Below are positions 11,930 through 14,478 of a stretch of 14,478 nt of DNA, piece after piece. The DNA lies in contig JAHFIC010000020.1 in NCBI GenBank assembly GCA_023246555.1, positions 1 through 14,478 on the forward strand, given 5' to 3'. This DNA is from Candidatus Magasanikiibacteriota bacterium (GTDB taxonomy: Bacteria; Patescibacteriota; Patescibacteriia; Magasanikbacterales; UBA922). Position 1 is the stretch's first letter. Every line of letters starts with the position of its first letter. The notes beneath the pieces were generated by a model. It saw only the letters and a program-made list of their open reading frames with translations. It made no database searches and was not told where the DNA came from. The position numbers were made by a program, and so were the translations under genes.

Positions 11930-14478
11930 ATGCGAAGACGCGAGGCCGCAAAACGTCCACCTGATCGAGAAGAATTTGGCGGGCAACCGCTTGATGAATT
12001 GCAGAGTGGCGCATTTATTACCCTCAATATCGATGGTGAGTGGCAGATTGCGGAGTTGACTGCTGACGCTCGTGTACAGGGCGGTAAACTTCATGTTGAA
12101 GCCGATGTCAATGGGGCGCCGGTCACAAGAGATTTATCCGCAAAAGCCGCGGCCAGTATTGAACACATCCAACTTCACACAGGTTTAAATGGTCACCAGC
12201 GAGAAGGCGGGCATGATTACGTGATTCATTCGCCTACGCTCGATCGTGGTGGTCATGTTGTGTATACGGTCGAAGATGCGACCACCCACGAAATCAACGA
12301 GGCCGTGCCGCAGGAGTTACTTTTGACCTGGCAGAGAGTAAAGGTAGTTGAAGGACAAGTTCGCGATCTCCATAAGCAATTAGTTGATTCTGTGGGTGGC
12401 GTTCGCGCTGAAGAGCGTGAAAAATTACATAAATTGCGTGAGCCAATTGAAAAACTCCTTAATGAAATTGCGATGCTTCCGGCGCACGAGGAAATGTCTG
12501 CCGCTGACCGAGCAGAGGTAAAAAAGATCAATAGGCGTTTTCTCGAGTGGCAGACGCGCGCGGAGCAAGAACTCAAGAAATTCGCCGACGCGGTCGATGA
12601 AGGACTTATTCCGCCCCTAACTCCGACCGCGCCTACATGGGCTGAACATAAGCAGACCGCGGCCGAGGTTGAAGTCGAAAAAAAGCGTCATGAGAAGCGC
12701 GTGGAGTGGGCAAAAGAGCAAAAAGCGGCGATTGAGAAAGACATTTTGGCAGAAATAGACCGCCAAAAAGAGTTGGACCTAGATCCGATTCGCAAGAAAA
12801 AACAAAAAGAATACGACGACAAAAAGAAACGCTACGATGACGCTGTTGATCAGTACGATAAAGAAACGCAGGTATGGGAAGCCGCCGGACGCCCGAAAGG
12901 TAGCAAACCTACCTATCCGGGAATAAAAGAACCGCCGCCATACGATTCAAACGACGAACGTCTGCCCGATAGACGAGCGCAAGCCATTGAAAAAGACGTT
13001 CGTGATAATTTTTATACCGGCGTGTATCCAAACATCAACACTAGCACAGAATTCGGTCGCGAACTTAAAGCGGCTATTGATACCAAGCGCTGTGCCGAGG
13101 CGGCGGGTTATTACGATCACACCAAAGTTTCGGGTGGTGATTTTGCGGGATCCATGCGCGATAAAAAGAATGCTGAACTTGTCGTCGGGATGCTAGCCTC
13201 ATGGCAGGTGGAGGAGTTTAAAGTGAAAGAGCAGAAATTCGCGCGCGGCGCGGAAGTGTTTGATTTTGACGCGGAAACCGAGAAAGCGTTTGCCGAGGTG
13301 AAGGCCTTGCAAGAAGAAATAAAAACTTCGCTCGGCGGCGCGGCGCCGAAGCGCGACACCAAACAAATGCTCGATGATATTCAGGGAGTGCTTGACGATT
13401 CCATGGACCGGCGTGATGGATTAGCAACCCTTGATGCGGCGCGTAAATTTTTGGCAAAGTCTCTTCTCAAGGAGGCCGATCTACGGCAGGAACGGGAAGC
13501 CTTGGTTATCGCTGTGCGCGATGAACTTCGAGAAATTCGGCTGCGGTGGCAGGAACGTCGCGGCAAGGAGACAAAGAAAGACGTGGATGAATCAGTCAAA
13601 AAGGATTTAGCCGAAAAAAGCAAAGAGAAGGCAGAACTCAAGAAAGAAAAGAGCATTATTGATATCCCGGAAGCGCGTTTGCGGGAAATTCTTTTGGACG
13701 CCAAACTGCCCGAGGTGAAAGCGGCTGCGCAAATTTTATATGAAGGCGTGTTGCAATCCGGAGCGTCCGGTAAAATAAAAACAGAAGCGTTGACGGCTTT
13801 TCAAAATCTTTTCACCGACGCGCCGGCGAATCCGGCATTTTTGACAGAACTTCGCCGGTATGGCATTGCCGATTGGGAGGAGTTTAAGGAATTGTGGGAT
13901 ACAAAACTTGTGGAACAGGTCGCTCGTACCATGGCTCTGCATGCCGAAGCCACGATCAATAAAAAAGTTGCGGAGCGCCTGACAACATGGGAACAAACCA
14001 AAAAGCTCAAATGGCAAATCGCGGCGCGAGTTGGGATTTCTGTTGCTCTTATCGGCGGCGCGGGTGTGGCCGCGGCGGCAACCTTTGGACTGGCTGGCAT
14101 CGGCGGCGCCGCGGCAGTCCTTGGTGGCGGCGCGATTAGCGGCGGCATCCGCGGCTGGATCAACCGAAAAATTTTTGGTTCCGAAACAATGGAAGAGCAA
14201 ACGCAGACGCTCATGGATGAATTGCGCGAAGATATCAAAGGGCGCGTTGTTGCCGAAGCGCTTGAAGAGCAGTTTGGCGCTGGTGCAAGTGGGAACCTCA
14301 CGATAGCGACAGACAATATTGAAGGCTTGCCTTCCTTTAGTGCGATTCTCGCACAAACACTGCGCGAAGCAACGGCCGAGAAAATGAAAGTCGGTAAGGT
14401 TGAGCTTGCCGGCAATGCGCGAGCGGTGTATGAAGAGGCCCTGCGGCATCTGGAAACCAAAGACCCAAACGATACTGA
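11930..14478 (+). CDS. Giant coiled-coil protein with glycine-rich membrane hairpin, 3' end outside window (at least 849 aa)
   Basis: An ATG at 11930 opens a frame that stays open to the window end (849 complete codons). Residues 1-130 look like a small beta-rich globular domain (ITLNIDGEWQIAELTADARV, GGKLHVEADVNGAPVTRD). Residues 135-310 and 450-580 are long Lys/Glu/Arg helices, likely coiled coil, split by a proline-rich spacer (315-345). A mixed region follows, then residues 696-740 form a Gly/Ala-rich hydrophobic stretch (VGISVALIGGAGVAAAATFG, then GIGGAAAVLGGGAISGG). That length suits two short membrane helices with glycine-zipper packing, followed by a charged helix. No signal peptide or enzyme motif is visible. 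Start spacing (11 bases after the 68-aa gene) places it in the same cluster. Confidence 0.85.
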   Translation, partial: MRRREAAKRPPDREEFGGQPLDELQSGAFITLNIDGEWQIAELTADARVQGGKLHVEADVNGAPVTRDLSAKAAASIEHIQLHTGLNGHQREGGHDYVIHSPTLDRGGHVVYTVEDATTHEINEAVPQELLLTWQRVKVVEGQVRDLHKQLVDSVGGVRAEEREKLHKLREPIEKLLNEIAMLPAHEEMSAADRAEVKKINRRFLEWQTRAEQELKKFADAVDEGLIPPLTPTAPTWAEHKQTAAEVEVEKKRHEKRVEWAKEQKAAIEKDILAEIDRQKELDLDPIRKKKQKEYDDKKKRYDDAVDQYDKETQVWEAAGRPKGSKPTYPGIKEPPPYDSNDERLPDRRAQAIEKDVRDNFYTGVYPNINTSTEFGRELKAAIDTKRCAEAAGYYDHTKVSGGDFAGSMRDKKNAELVVGMLASWQVEEFKVKEQKFARGAEVFDFDAETEKAFAEVKALQEEIKTSLGGAAPKRDTKQMLDDIQGVLDDSMDRRDGLATLDAARKFLAKSLLKEADLRQEREALVIAVRDELREIRLRWQERRGKETKKDVDESVKKDLAEKSKEKAELKKEKSIIDIPEARLREILLDAKLPEVKAAAQILYEGVLQSGASGKIKTEALTAFQNLFTDAPANPAFLTELRRYGIADWEEFKELWDTKLVEQVARTMALHAEATINKKVAERLTTWEQTKKLKWQIAARVGISVALIGGAGVAAAATFGLAGIGGAAAVLGGGAISGGIRGWINRKIFGSETMEEQTQTLMDELREDIKGRVVAEALEEQFGAGASGNLTIATDNIEGLPSFSAILAQTLREATAEKMKVGKVELAGNARAVYEEALRHLETKDPNDT

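Noticed and set aside
13736..14460. Minus-strand open frames of 219 and 237 aa
   Set aside because: Shadows of the long plus-strand frame; Ser/Ala/Arg-rich with no independent support.
1..14478. Alternative genetic code (UGA as Gly) as in some CPR lineages
   Set aside because: TGA ends map, adk, glnA, ruvX-neighbouring and other genes exactly at family-expected C-termini, so UGA is a stop.
1..14478. CRISPR array, insertion sequence or integrase/att site next to tRNA-Asn
   Set aside because: No regularly spaced repeats, no transposase or integrase motif, and no second copy of the tRNA 3' end found by eye.

Overview
The window reads as chromosome of a Candidate Phyla Radiation (Patescibacteria) bacterium, probably of the Parcubacteria side. 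This is inferred from gene content and protein style; no database was consulted. The signs are a compact secY-adk-map core with a small lineage-type protein wedged in, a reduced adenylate kinase, several starts without Shine-Dalgarno sequences, and long anonymous coiled-coil proteins. TGA acts as a normal stop (map, glnA, the 97-aa gene), so the UGA=Gly code of Gracilibacteria/SR1 does not apply.

Positions 1-4163 are housekeeping. The 3' part of secY ends at a terminator. A 97-aa gene, adk, map, ruvX and recO then follow with overlaps or very short gaps, up to a terminator at 4141-4163. infA, rpmJ and rpsM, which often follow map, are not here.

Positions 4025-5375 hold the most striking regulatory arrangement. 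The last codons of recO contain six Asn codons. Right after the stop come two mutually exclusive hairpins, one of them a terminator, then tRNA-Asn(GUU), then a type II (eukaryote-like) glutamine synthetase. The geometry is what ribosome-mediated attenuation sensing charged tRNA-Asn would need. A promoter inside recO would start a transcript almost at an in-frame ATG encoding a 15-residue Asn-rich leader peptide.

Positions 5372-7134 hold a leaderless-looking operon: a 68-aa protein, an AbiEii/MNT-family nucleotidyltransferase (together a probable toxin-antitoxin pair) and an exported CAP/SCP-domain protein. Convergent to it lies a GC-rich minus-strand gene for a small secreted protein (7210-7626). 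It has an excellent Shine-Dalgarno, its own strong terminator and several perfect hairpins, and looks foreign. Between it and the next operon is a 230-bp divergent control region with tandem promoters and dyads.

Positions 7858-14478 are one run of five unrecognised or barely recognised genes on the plus strand: 59 aa, a 1080-aa modular repeat protein, a 117-aa DUF5663-like protein, 68 aa, and at least 849 aa of coiled coil with a glycine-rich membrane hairpin, cut by the window end. This is the best candidate for an undescribed multi-protein system.
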